DNA of 64,000 nucleotides from assembly GCF_030547545.1 (NCBI RefSeq), contig NZ_JAUOQE010000025.1, positions 1 to 64,000 on the forward strand, written 5' to 3'. Positions within the stretch are counted from its first letter, which is position 1. The number at the start of each line of letters is the position of its first letter. The position numbers were made by a program, and so were the translations under genes. The DNA is from Amphritea sp. 1_MG-2023 (lineage in GTDB: Bacteria; Pseudomonadota; Gammaproteobacteria; Pseudomonadales; Balneatricaceae). Below are positions 1 to 8,609 of the stretch, one piece after another. The notes under the pieces were generated by a model. That model was not told where the DNA came from, searched no databases, and saw only the letters and a list, made by a program, of their open reading frames with translations.

Positions 1-72
1 TGCCTGTAACTGTTGCCTTGATCTCCAGCTTCTCTGTAAGCCAGAGGCGTAATTGACTTATTCGCACCTTCC
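1..72. mobile_element. End of an IS5-family element running off the left edge
   Basis: Bases 57-72 read CTTATTCGCACCTTCC, the reverse complement of the 16-bp terminal inverted repeat GGAAGGTGCGAATAAG that I know from IS5. The next four bases (73-76, TTAG) match the YTAR-type target duplicated by IS5-family elements, and TTAG occurs again at 77-80. The inner sequence (41-56) matches, inverted, the left end of the short element at 29537-29630, so all belong to one family. Whether a complete transposase lies to the left cannot be seen. Confidence 0.7.
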
Positions 73-178
73 TTAGTTAGAACCTCTTTAACAATTGTAA
101 AAACTTGACACTAAAAATATAAAAAAAGACCCTTGTGCTACACACATTAAGTGATACAAGGAGTGAGCAGGTGAATTG

Positions 179-2152
179 ATGGCGTCAACGAATGGCTATT
201 TTTCCGCGCATGGGAAGTCTGTAATATCCGAAGCCGAAAATGTAGAGGAGAGTGATAAATATATCCTCAACTCTTGGGATCGATGTCGATATAAATACAA
301 AATAGCCCCTAAGTCGGATGTTCAACTCGTGTCGATGACCGAGTCTGAAACGAAGCAGTGTCGTGAACCGATGGAGAAACTCTTAAGTGACTCTAAAGCG
401 GTTTTTGATAAAATTAGGGGTATCTCTAAGCAGGGTGGCTATGCCGTTCTGATCACCAATGCTGAAGGCGCTGTGATTAAGTCCTATGCGGATTCGAGTG
501 CCAGCCATGAATTGGAAAAAAAGGGGCTGCGTTCTGGCACGATGTTGGCTGAGAAGCTTATTGGCACTAATGGTGTCGGTACGTGTTTAACTGAGCGCAG
601 CCCGGTAACGGTGTTCGCAGAGGATCATTATGGTTTTAATTTACATAATTTCAGTTGTTCTGCGGCACCGCTTATTTCACCCGATGGTAGCCCATTTGGT
701 GCGCTAGATATTTCAACATTCGCGTCGGGCAACCGGCTCTATCAGGCATTAGCGTTAAATCTTGTGTGTGAAACCGCAGACGAGATTGAAGCAATCGTGT
801 TTAAAAATGCTTATGCACATCAGCGTATTATCAGTTTTTCGTTATCCCCAGTCCGGGCTTTGAGCTCTGCCTTACTCGCGGTGAATGATGATGGCACCAT
901 TATTGGCGCGACAACGCCTCTATTGCTAGCCCTCGGTTGCCGTGAACGGTATGACCTCGTTGGGAAGAGTTTTGATTTGTTGTTTGATCAGACAATCGAG
1001 CAATTGACGCCATCCACTGTTGAGGTGCATGTGCTGCTAGCGCATAGGCTTAAGGTGTTGTATGCAACCTTACTGACGGGCTCAACTAAACAGACAGCGG
1101 ATATTATACTGAATCGGGCCGTAAAGCCTGTCGGTGTCGACCATGAAAGCAATCGCGTTAGCACTCCGTTACTGGAGGCGGCGGGAAAAGAACCTCATTT
1201 AATAAAACAGGCCGGGCGTTGCCTGCGGGTCGTCAACAAAGGCATGAGTACTCTGCTGTTGGGTGAGACGGGAACAGGTAAAGAAGTCTGGGCGAGGGCT
1301 CTGCATGAAAGCAGCGATCGAGCAGATAAACCCTTTATTACGCTTAATTGTGCGGCGATTCCTGAATCATTGATTGAAAGCGAATTGTTTGGTTACAGTG
1401 CCGGTACATTTACCGGGGGGTTGAAGGCCGGTAAGGTCGGAAAAATACAGGCGAGTCATGGCGGTACTTTGTTTCTTGATGAGATTGGTGATATGCCACT
1501 TGAACTTCAAGCAAGCTTACTGCGCGTGTTAGCTGAAAGTGAGATTATTCCGCTAGGTGAGATTCACCCGGTCAAGGTTCAGCTAAATATTATTTGTGCG
1601 ACCCACCGTGATTTGAAAGAACTGGTTAGCCGAGGTGAGTTTCGAGAAGATCTATATTATCGCATTAGCGGCTTTCAAGTGGCCTTGCCTAGTTTACGGG
1701 ATCGAGGCGACAAGCCGGTTATTATTGACAAGGTGTTGCGGACACTCTGTTTAGATGAGGAGAACGCTGATAACGTCCAGGTCGAGCCAGAAGCGCTGCA
1801 AGTGCTGTGTCAATATCAGTGGCCGGGTAATATTCGTCAGTTGAAGAATGTCCTGCAATATTCGATGTGTATGCGTGAAGGGGATCGGATTAAAGTTGAC
1901 GATCTTCCCGATGAAGTCTTTGCCGCCCCGGCTATTGAGCGCCAGTCTGGCCATCGTTCATCGACGCCGCCAGAACGTGTGGCGTCTATCGTGGGCGTAT
2001 CGGAAGCGTTATCGGAGAAAGAAGTATTAGAAACCGCACTGGAACAGAATCGTTGGGTGGTTACCCGTACAGCAAAAGCGCTGGGCATCAGTCGTTCTAC
2101 ACTGCATCGCAAAATTAAAAAATATAACCTTCTCGTCGATGAAACGGGCTAG
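179..2152 (+). CDS. Sigma-54-dependent activator, AcoR-like (GAF, AAA+, Fis-type HTH)
   Basis: Cytoplasmic enhancer-binding protein of about 657 residues that would activate sigma-54 RNA polymerase in response to a small ligand. An N-terminal sensor region of the AcoR type contains IGTNGVGTCLTE near residues 130-140. The central AAA+ domain has Walker A GETGTGKE near residue 363 and Walker B GGTLFLDEIGD near 430. A C-terminal Fis-like helix-turn-helix (RTAKALGISRSTLHRKI) lies near 632-650. The sigma-54-contacting loop, normally GAFTGA, reads GTFTGG at residues 409-414. I chose ATG 179 with AGGTGA just upstream; the TTG at 176 is an alternative. No acetoin genes or clear -24/-12 promoter lie next to it, so its target is unknown. 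Confidence 0.88.
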   Translation: MASTNGYFSAHGKSVISEAENVEESDKYILNSWDRCRYKYKIAPKSDVQLVSMTESETKQCREPMEKLLSDSKAVFDKIRGISKQGGYAVLITNAEGAVIKSYADSSASHELEKKGLRSGTMLAEKLIGTNGVGTCLTERSPVTVFAEDHYGFNLHNFSCSAAPLISPDGSPFGALDISTFASGNRLYQALALNLVCETADEIEAIVFKNAYAHQRIISFSLSPVRALSSALLAVNDDGTIIGATTPLLLALGCRERYDLVGKSFDLLFDQTIEQLTPSTVEVHVLLAHRLKVLYATLLTGSTKQTADIILNRAVKPVGVDHESNRVSTPLLEAAGKEPHLIKQAGRCLRVVNKGMSTLLLGETGTGKEVWARALHESSDRADKPFITLNCAAIPESLIESELFGYSAGTFTGGLKAGKVGKIQASHGGTLFLDEIGDMPLELQASLLRVLAESEIIPLGEIHPVKVQLNIICATHRDLKELVSRGEFREDLYYRISGFQVALPSLRDRGDKPVIIDKVLRTLCLDEENADNVQVEPEALQVLCQYQWPGNIRQLKNVLQYSMCMREGDRIKVDDLPDEVFAAPAIERQSGHRSSTPPERVASIVGVSEALSEKEVLETALEQNRWVVTRTAKALGISRSTLHRKIKKYNLLVDETG

Positions 2153-2369
2153 GCAACGCTTTAGAGTCGCAACGGGCTATTTGAGTCGCGAACACGCGTA
2201 TAGTGTTCAGTAACGGAATTTGACGGCGCTTTAGCGTAAGGTTGACTACAGACGTTCAGCGTTGATGCATAGATCGTTCGCTTTGATGGTGTAGGAAGGT
2301 GATCGCTGTGTTCAAGAATACTTAAAACGACAACCTAAAAACCGTTAGCCATAAACGACTAATGCATGA

Positions 2370-2870
2370 TTAAAAACGCGTGGCATGTTCTGCTAGCTGC
2401 TCTGCTGAAAAACGATAAATCGTCATCTCATCAACACTGTAAGCCCCCATTTTTCGATAGAAATTAATGGCGGGTTCATTCCAGTCGAGACAACCCCATT
2501 CTAAGCGTTGGCAGCCGCGCTGCAGTGCTAGTTTTGCCATGTAAGCGATCATGATTTGTCCCAGCCCTTTGGATTGAACCTGTTGATCAATAAAAAAACC
2601 GTCTATATACAGGCCTGATTGTCCTGTGAACGCGGATGAGTTTTGATAGAAATAGATAAAACCAACCGTTTCTCCGCCCAGTTCGCCAAAAATAGCTTCC
2701 CCTTTGTTCTCACTTAATAATTGGTGAATACTCGCTTCGGTGGCCGTTATCTTATCCAACATTTTTTGATAAGCGCCGAGTTTTTTCATGTAAGCAACGA
2801 CGAGAGCCGCATCATCGGGTGTGCCGAGGCGCAGCTGAAAACCATCATGTCGTGTCTGTATGACATCCAT
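2370..2870 (-). CDS. GNAT family N-acetyltransferase
   Basis: Single GNAT-fold acetyltransferase of 166 residues that would move acetyl from acetyl-CoA to an amine. The acetyl-CoA loop is represented by VQSKGLGQIM (about residues 97-106). The C-terminal half, with RLEWGCLDWNEPAINFYRKMGA, resembles diamine (spermidine/spermine-type) acetyltransferases, so a polyamine or similar small amine is a reasonable but unproven substrate. The ATG at 2870 is preceded by AAGGAT. It is transcribed convergently with the sigma-54 activator and lies 65 bp downstream of the TRIC-type channel gene, so those two may be cotranscribed. Confidence 0.8.
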   Translation of the reverse strand: MDVIQTRHDGFQLRLGTPDDAALVVAYMKKLGAYQKMLDKITATEASIHQLLSENKGEAIFGELGGETVGFIYFYQNSSAFTGQSGLYIDGFFIDQQVQSKGLGQIMIAYMAKLALQRGCQRLEWGCLDWNEPAINFYRKMGAYSVDEMTIYRFSAEQLAEHATRF

Positions 2871-2935
2871 ATCGTTATCCTTGAATTGAACGGATTGACC
2901 GTTTGACGATAAATAGTGTTGCGACTGAATAATAT

Positions 2936-3565
2936 TCAGTCATGACGATAAGCGTTGGGTAGCTTAAGTTTAAACATAATCGCTAACGCCCGCAGAATAA
3001 AGGCAACGAGAAAACCGCCGATGAGATCGTAACTATAGGGTAGGTTAAGACTATTTAATATGAGATAGGTAACCGAGCCGGCCAGCATCGTGGTGATATA
3101 CAGTTCTTCATTCATTAGTGTGAGGTTGCTGCCACAGAGAAGATCACGGGCGATACCGCCGAAGCTTGCGGTCATGACGCCCATGCAGACGGCAATCAAG
3201 GGCGAGGTGCCAAATTCTAGGCCTATCTCTGTGCCGACCACGGCAAATAGGGCAATACCAACGGCATCCATCCACAGGAGTGCGCGAGTGAGTGAGGCTA
3301 GTTTGGGTGCAATAAAATAGGTGATCGCTGAGGCCACTAGGCAGGTGATGATCCAAATAGGTTCACGAATCCAGAGAACCGGTAGTTTACCCAGCAGCAC
3401 ATCTCGCAGGGTGCCGCCGCCCAAGCCGGTCGCCGTGCCAATCAGCATAAAGCCCAGAATATCCATTTTTTGACGAGCCGCATCCAGTGCGCCTGAAATA
3501 GCAAATACGGCACCGGCTGAAAGTCCCATGATGTTGACCACGGCGGTGATGTCGAAAGGTATCAT
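2936..3565 (-). CDS. Trimeric intracellular cation channel (TRIC/YadS, UPF0126) family protein
   Basis: Inner-membrane protein of 209 residues with about seven hydrophobic segments arranged as two three-helix repeats plus one. Each repeat carries a GG-x-x-RD signature: GGGTLRDVLLG near residues 49-59 and GGIARDLL near 136-143. Prokaryotic TRIC proteins form homotrimeric, potassium-permeable channels; several homologues have been linked to amino-acid uptake, so exact physiology is open. Length is typical. It lies upstream of the GNAT gene on the same strand. Confidence 0.85.
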   Translation of the reverse strand: MIPFDITAVVNIMGLSAGAVFAISGALDAARQKMDILGFMLIGTATGLGGGTLRDVLLGKLPVLWIREPIWIITCLVASAITYFIAPKLASLTRALLWMDAVGIALFAVVGTEIGLEFGTSPLIAVCMGVMTASFGGIARDLLCGSNLTLMNEELYITTMLAGSVTYLILNSLNLPYSYDLIGGFLVAFILRALAIMFKLKLPNAYRHD

Positions 3566-4178
3566 TATCAGTTATCAAACTCTTTTTCTGTGTATTGTGA
3601 ATTAGGATGCTTAGATATCAAGCATAGTTGTATTTGAGTAAAAGTCTTTCTTAGACATAACGTCGCGGCATGGTGGCTGCGCCGTCTATGTTGCTTGGAA
3701 CGCTGAGTCAGCGTTGTCGGTTTATTAAGGGCGTAATCCGTCTTCGATTCAGATCTAATTGCATTAGGTGTTAGACGTTCAAACGATCTATTTTATTGCC
3801 TTGAATATCGCCGCCACAGGCGACGGGATCTTGTGATAGCGCTTATTGATAGGTCTTTTTAATAGGTCTTTTTAATAGATCCTTTTACTTTTATAAGGGC
3901 TTATTATAAGAGTCCATTAATAGCGCTTCTCAAATTCGGCCGCGTATCATACAGATATTTACGTGGTTACCAATAATTTTCTTTCATCTCATCTATTGCT
4001 GGATACATGAAGTCAAAGCGCCATTAAAAAGCTATCCTGAACAGCGTTCCCTAAAAGTTCCATTAAATGGGTGCGTCATTATGTCACGCCGCGGTGCGGC
4101 ATCCTGTCACATCTTTGCCGTGGACGGCTCATCTACAATAGCGCCAGCTTAATATCTATCGTTGCTAAGGAACGCTGT
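3566..4178. other. Intergenic region upstream of the copper receptor
   Basis: 613 bp between the divergent TRIC and copper-receptor genes with no gene I can support. It holds a perfect 17-bp palindrome, AACGCTGAGTCAGCGTT at 3699-3715, and an AT-rich run near 3850-3890 with two close copies of GGTCTTTTTAATA. Either could be regulatory, but I recognise no specific operator. An in-frame ATG at 4071 would extend the receptor by 36 residues, but that stretch does not look like part of the protein. Confidence 0.5.
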
Positions 4179-6206
4179 ATGATCAAAACAACACTATCGC
4201 TGGCTATTGCTGCGACAATTTCAGCCCCGACTTTTGCCGGTCTCGATGATAAACCGTTAGTGGTTGAGATAACGTCAGGCCTGCCTCAGGTTGAGAATAC
4301 TGTGCACAGTGAAACCGCTGCGGTGCAAGCATCGCCAACCACGGATGGCGGCGAGTTACTGCGAAGCTTGAGTGGTGTTTCAGGGATTCGTATGGGTGGG
4401 CGTGCGATCGATCCCGTGATTCGGGGGCAGAGTCAAACACAGCTCAATATCTTGCTCGATGGTGCCTATATTCATGGTGGTTGTCCTAACCGTATGGATC
4501 CACCTACCTCGTATACCTCGGTGGATAGCTATGATAGCGTGACCGTTATTAAAGGTAATCGTAGTGTGGTGTATGGTGGCGGTGGTTCTGGTGGTACGGT
4601 GCTGTTTCAACGCGGCTGGCCCATGTTTGATGAAAACGCTTATACGGGCGAATTAAGCGGCAGTTATCAGGGTAATGGTAATCGTTATGAGCTGGGGGCG
4701 GATGTTGCGGCAGGCTCTGATGACGGTTATATCCGTGTGATTGGGCATAAAGCAGAAGCCGACAACTATGATGACGGTGATGGTAATGAGGTGCGTTCAT
4801 CATTTGAAAGCATGTCGAAAACATTGCTGCTCGGTTATCGCTTGACTGAGCTGACCACAATTGAAGCGAGTTACGAACAGCAAGAAGAAAACGACGTACT
4901 GTTTGCCGGTGCGGGCATGGATTCTCCCTATGCAAATGCTGATACGACACGTTTAAAATTGACGCATGAGTTTGAACAGGGAGCGTTGCAGCAGGTGCAG
5001 TTGGAACTGTATCGGTCTGAAGTTGAACATAATATGGATAACTACAGCCTGCGTCCTGCTGGCATGATGCAGATGCAGGCGCCTTCGACATCGGATACGG
5101 AAGGTGGACGATTAATTTTCGATGCGCGCGCTGCTGACATTGATTGGACCTTCGGTGCGGATATACAAAACAATGATCGTAATGCCGAACTGCAGAACAG
5201 TGCCGGTGTGGTCAGTCGTTTGCTATGGCCCGGTGTTGAAATTGATCAAACGGGACTGTTTGTTGAGGCGGAAAAGCTGCTGAGCGGAGATGATATTGTC
5301 CGTGCCGGTCTACGTTATGATCATGTGACCGCCGAGGCAAACCGCGCTGATGACGTGGTGGGTGGCACCACGCCTCAGGCTATCTGGGCGATGGCAGGTG
5401 CCTCTGCCGATGCCGGTGAGCAGCGCAGCGAAGATAACGTGGGTGGCTTTGTGGCTTGGACGCACCGTTTAAATGATGACTATAGTATTGAGTCAACGCT
5501 ATCACGAAGTGTGCGTACGGCCGATGCAACTGAACGTTATATGGCACGGATGACCACGACGAGTGATTGGATTGGCAATCCATCTATTGAACCTGAAAAA
5601 CATCATCAACTGGAAGTTAGCCTACAGGGTGATCTCGATGCAATGGATTGGTCTGCCACCGCTTGGTATAACCATGTGAGTGATTACATTCTGCGTCAGA
5701 CGGTGGCTGCTGGCTCGAAAAGCCGTGATATCTATCGTAACGTTGATGCCGAGCTGTATGGTGTTGAACTCGCAGCGGCGGTTGCACTGAATAATCATTG
5801 GCAATGGGGTAATACGCTAACGTGGACCGTGGGTAATAATCAAGACGATGATACTTCCTTATCACGAATTGCGCCGCTGGAATTAAATTCATCCTTGGAT
5901 TATCAGAAAGATCAGCTGAACGTTGGTGTAGAGTGGCAGTTGGTGGCGAGTCAGAATGATATCTGTCTGGCCGGTAGTAGCAACTGCGGAGGCCAAGATG
6001 TGCGAAAAACCCCAGGCTATGGGGTCGTCAATGTGCATGCGCAATATGCATTTGAACGAGGTTTGAACCTGCAACTCGGGGTGGATAACCTAATGGATAA
6101 AGCCTATACCGTGCATGAAAGCCGCGATGATTCGATCAATCCTGATCTATTCCAGGTGGCTGAAGCGGGTCGCAGCGCTTGGGTTCGGGTGACGCAATCA
6201 TTCTAA
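4179..6206 (+). CDS. oprC: TonB-dependent copper receptor, OprC/NosA type
   Basis: Outer-membrane TonB-dependent transporter of 675 residues for copper. A signal peptide (residues 1-20, ending APTFA) is followed by a plug domain. The plug carries CPNRMDPPTSY at 102-112, a hallmark of the OprC/NosA family. Both halves of the copper site described for OprC are present: CxxxM at C102/M106 and HxM at H284/M286. The C-terminal barrel ends in an aromatic residue (VTQSF). I chose ATG 4179 because the signal peptide starts there. It stands alone and is followed by a strong terminator. Confidence 0.92.
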   Translation: MIKTTLSLAIAATISAPTFAGLDDKPLVVEITSGLPQVENTVHSETAAVQASPTTDGGELLRSLSGVSGIRMGGRAIDPVIRGQSQTQLNILLDGAYIHGGCPNRMDPPTSYTSVDSYDSVTVIKGNRSVVYGGGGSGGTVLFQRGWPMFDENAYTGELSGSYQGNGNRYELGADVAAGSDDGYIRVIGHKAEADNYDDGDGNEVRSSFESMSKTLLLGYRLTELTTIEASYEQQEENDVLFAGAGMDSPYANADTTRLKLTHEFEQGALQQVQLELYRSEVEHNMDNYSLRPAGMMQMQAPSTSDTEGGRLIFDARAADIDWTFGADIQNNDRNAELQNSAGVVSRLLWPGVEIDQTGLFVEAEKLLSGDDIVRAGLRYDHVTAEANRADDVVGGTTPQAIWAMAGASADAGEQRSEDNVGGFVAWTHRLNDDYSIESTLSRSVRTADATERYMARMTTTSDWIGNPSIEPEKHHQLEVSLQGDLDAMDWSATAWYNHVSDYILRQTVAAGSKSRDIYRNVDAELYGVELAAAVALNNHWQWGNTLTWTVGNNQDDDTSLSRIAPLELNSSLDYQKDQLNVGVEWQLVASQNDICLAGSSNCGGQDVRKTPGYGVVNVHAQYAFERGLNLQLGVDNLMDKAYTVHESRDDSINPDLFQVAEAGRSAWVRVTQSF

Positions 6207-6232
6207 TCGAGTGATCGGTAGGCATCTAGGAC

Positions 6233-6258
6233 GCCGGATCATCTGATCCGGCGGTTTT
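6233..6258 (+). terminator. Rho-independent terminator after oprC
   Basis: Eight-bp GC-rich stem GCCGGATC / GATCCGGC with an ATCT loop, followed by GGTTTTG. It lies 27 bp after the receptor stop codon. Confidence 0.8.
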
Positions 6259-6349
6259 GTTTGCCTCTCAGGCTTGCTGTTATGACGCAAGTGATACTAT
6301 CCGAGCAAGATGCTGTCGGGGGAGGTTTCTCAAATGTTCGAGGCTTTAA

Positions 6350-7453
6350 TTAAAAGCTGTACGAGGCGGAGATAGAACCAAAGCTGTGGGTTTCATCTTG
6401 TGTATCAAACTCTTGACTGCGAAACACGCGTGCGTAGGAGACTTTCCAATCGTCGATAAGCATACTCGCACCGATACTTAAGTCAGCGACGAAATTCCTT
6501 TTATTGACTGAGTGACTGTCGCTGAAGGTATTACCATCAAGGAATATATCCCGAATGACCCAGCGTCCGTCGAAGGCAATAAAGCCGTGTAAACCAAAGT
6601 TTTGTTCACGGCTATAGCCGGTTGTAGCTAGCGTGCGAAGGTCTTGACTGCCTGGCGCACTATTATTGCCACCGGGACGTAAGGACGAGGTACCGAAATC
6701 ATCGGGCAGAAACCAACCGAGACGGAATTCACCACCGGCATTGACATAGGTAGCGACATTTCCCAGGCTCGCTCCGCCATGCCAGATAACGTCATATTCC
6801 AGTGCGCCCTTGACGCGTTTGACTGGCGTGCGATATTTGCGTTCGTAAACGATCTGTACGCCCAGTTCGTTATTTAATTGATTATCCCAGCCCTCAAATT
6901 TTTCAATGCCACGCAGATCATGTACTAGATTTTGCGCTTCTTGTGCCATTGATGCCGGACCAACCATGCCAATATTCATGATGGCAGAATCCATACGTTG
7001 ATCGTGCTTCAAATGATAGCCCATGCCCAGATATAGCCAACCGGCATAGGGTCGATCATCGGTGTCTACGGTAGTACGTTTATTGTCCTGAGGCGTAAAC
7101 ATCAGTTGTCCCAGTGAAATCACGAGATTACGGACGATTTCATCCTGATTCCGCGGTGTATCATCGTATAAACCGAGTGGCGCAGTGATATAACGGTTAT
7201 AGCGCCTCACCCAGACGGGTAAACTTTTATCATCTAGATAACTGGTTAAATCCGGTGAGGTCCAGGAAAAACGAATGCCATTGGTATACTGTTGATCCGT
7301 ATCGGCGAACAGATCGTTTTCCAAATAAAAGGTGAAGGTTCCTGGATTGGTTTCACTACCAAACAGTATATCAGGATCGGTTAGTAGCGTTGACGCCAGT
7401 AGAGGCGAGGGTAACGTGAGTCCTGTAAGCAGTGCTATGGTCGCTTTTTTCAT
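6350..7453 (-). CDS. lpxR: Lipid A deacylase, LpxR family (DUF2219)
   Basis: Outer-membrane beta-barrel hydrolase of 367 residues. In Salmonella LpxR removes the 3'-acyloxyacyl group of lipid A. A signal peptide (about 1-20) precedes FYLENDLFADTDQQYTNG (43-60), which holds the Asn-Asp pair (N46/D47) and the downstream Thr expected in the active site. DRPYAGWLYLG is the family core motif, and a His in the NLVHDL segment followed by the FEGWDNQ segment fits the remaining catalytic region. Its ATG overlaps the stop codon of the dsbB-like gene (TGATG), so it is translationally coupled at the end of an envelope operon. Confidence 0.88.
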   Translation of the reverse strand: MKKATIALLTGLTLPSPLLASTLLTDPDILFGSETNPGTFTFYLENDLFADTDQQYTNGIRFSWTSPDLTSYLDDKSLPVWVRRYNRYITAPLGLYDDTPRNQDEIVRNLVISLGQLMFTPQDNKRTTVDTDDRPYAGWLYLGMGYHLKHDQRMDSAIMNIGMVGPASMAQEAQNLVHDLRGIEKFEGWDNQLNNELGVQIVYERKYRTPVKRVKGALEYDVIWHGGASLGNVATYVNAGGEFRLGWFLPDDFGTSSLRPGGNNSAPGSQDLRTLATTGYSREQNFGLHGFIAFDGRWVIRDIFLDGNTFSDSHSVNKRNFVADLSIGASMLIDDWKVSYARVFRSQEFDTQDETHSFGSISASYSF

Positions 7454-7974
7454 CAGAAGAATAGGTTTCGCTGGGGTTTTTTAATGATGATTTTCCACAC
7501 AATGATCAGCAGAATCAGCATCAGGATGAAGGACAGGTGCGCCACACTCAGTTGATAGATGTGCCAGTCGGGATAGGGACAAGAGCCGGCATTATCGAGC
7601 GTGGTGAGCAGTGCTTTAAAGCTCCCCTGTTCGAGCAACAAAGAGGTGCTCAGCTGACAACTTGAGGGGAGCTGATGACTATCGACAAACAGGCTACGTA
7701 TGACAGTTACGCAACCTACGGAGATAAGGATTAGATGGATAAACGCCACAAATCGTTGGAAATAAACGTGTCGGTTGACCAGAAAGCTCATCATGAACAG
7801 TCCGGTCATCAATAATATAATAATACGGATAACCGAACACAGGGCACAGTCGCTGTTTGCTATCAGTGGTTCGATATAGCTTTCTGTGATGGCTAGACTG
7901 CCAACACAGATGCAAAAGCCTAATGCGTTATTTGAACGATATGAGGGTTTAGCTGAGACGCCAAGGGTACTCAT
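7453..7974 (-). CDS. dsbB: Disulfide bond formation protein B (DsbB-like)
   Basis: Inner-membrane protein of 173 residues with four hydrophobic segments. A CALC pair (C43/C46) lies in the first periplasmic loop and a second pair (C106/C132) in the second loop. E. coli DsbB uses C41/C44 and C104/C130, so spacing is almost identical. It would reoxidise DsbA and pass electrons to quinone. Overall identity to E. coli DsbB looks low, so it may be a dedicated paralogue. It sits between ydbL and lpxR in an operon of envelope proteins. Confidence 0.72.
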   Translation of the reverse strand: MSTLGVSAKPSYRSNNALGFCICVGSLAITESYIEPLIANSDCALCSVIRIIILLMTGLFMMSFLVNRHVYFQRFVAFIHLILISVGCVTVIRSLFVDSHQLPSSCQLSTSLLLEQGSFKALLTTLDNAGSCPYPDWHIYQLSVAHLSFILMLILLIIVWKIIIKKPQRNLFF

Positions 7975-7993
7975 ATTACTGTCCTGAATTAGG

Positions 7994-8326
7994 TTACTTT
8001 TTAGACCATTGTCCGTTCGGTGTTTGAATATATTGACCAGCCGGCGCGCGTTTAATCAGACGTTCGCCAATACGCAGTTCGATAATATTGATATCGACAT
8101 CGGCATCGCGAGCGCTTTTAGCATAAGCGGCGCGGCGCTTGGCATTAATATTGTTAACTAAGGCACTGACGTCAGATGAGTGTTTAACAATGCCGAGGTA
8201 GCCGTTTAACTGTTCACCGACTGCGCCTTGCTGTTTGGCATCTTCTAAGCTAATGGCCCAGACGGGGGTGATCATCAAGCTGAATAATAAGGTCACGAAT
8301 GTCAGCATCGTTGTTATCGGTTTCAT
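7994..8326 (-). CDS. ydbL: YdbL family periplasmic protein (DUF1318)
   Basis: Small exported protein of 110 residues with a signal peptide cleaved after about residue 24 (TPVWA). The mature part carries the DUF1318 pattern, including the N-NAKRRAAYA segment and a C-terminal GxYIQTPNGQWxKK. YdbL accompanies YdbH and YnbE and is thought to act as a periplasmic partner of that lipid-transport bridge. It follows ynbE after 11 bp. Confidence 0.88.
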   Translation of the reverse strand: MKPITTMLTFVTLLFSLMITPVWAISLEDAKQQGAVGEQLNGYLGIVKHSSDVSALVNNINAKRRAAYAKSARDADVDINIIELRIGERLIKRAPAGQYIQTPNGQWSKK

Positions 8327-8337
8327 GTTTCTGCTCC

Positions 8338-8538
8338 TTAGAATAGATCGCTGTTTTCTTCTAGCAGATTATCAATCTCTTTATCAACTTTAATCAGTAT
8401 TTCATGTTCGATTTTAACGTTGAGGTTGATCGTGATCGGCTCGTTGGGAACTGCAACTTGTACCGTTGGCGAACAGGCGACTAACGTCATCACTAGGCTG
8501 CTGAGTGCCAGCGGTTGTAATAATTTTGGCATAGACAT
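8338..8538 (-). CDS. ynbE: YnbE family outer-membrane lipoprotein
   Basis: Lipoprotein of 66 residues with lipobox LVAC at about residues 19-22 and a short mature region rich in beta-forming residues (PITINLNVKIEHEILIKV). In E. coli YnbE is an outer-membrane lipoprotein that assembles by beta-strand stacking and connects to YdbH, forming an intermembrane bridge for phospholipid. Position directly between ydbH and ydbL supports the assignment. Confidence 0.88.
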   Translation of the reverse strand: MSMPKLLQPLALSSLVMTLVACSPTVQVAVPNEPITINLNVKIEHEILIKVDKEIDNLLEENSDLF

Positions 8539-8609
8539 TGCGGTTCTCCGTCAATAGTAAAGCAGGTCTGTGATGCGGTGTTTAGATTGCGCTGACTAAT
8601 TGTACCGTG

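Noticed and set aside
2375-2390. TGGCATGTTCTGC resembling a -24/-12 element
   Set aside because: It lies inside the 3' end of the GNAT gene, points at no suitable gene, and matches only partly.
4071-4178. Upstream extension of the copper receptor by 36 residues
   Set aside because: The signal peptide starts at ATG 4179; the extension is Cys/Arg-rich and unlike any receptor leader.
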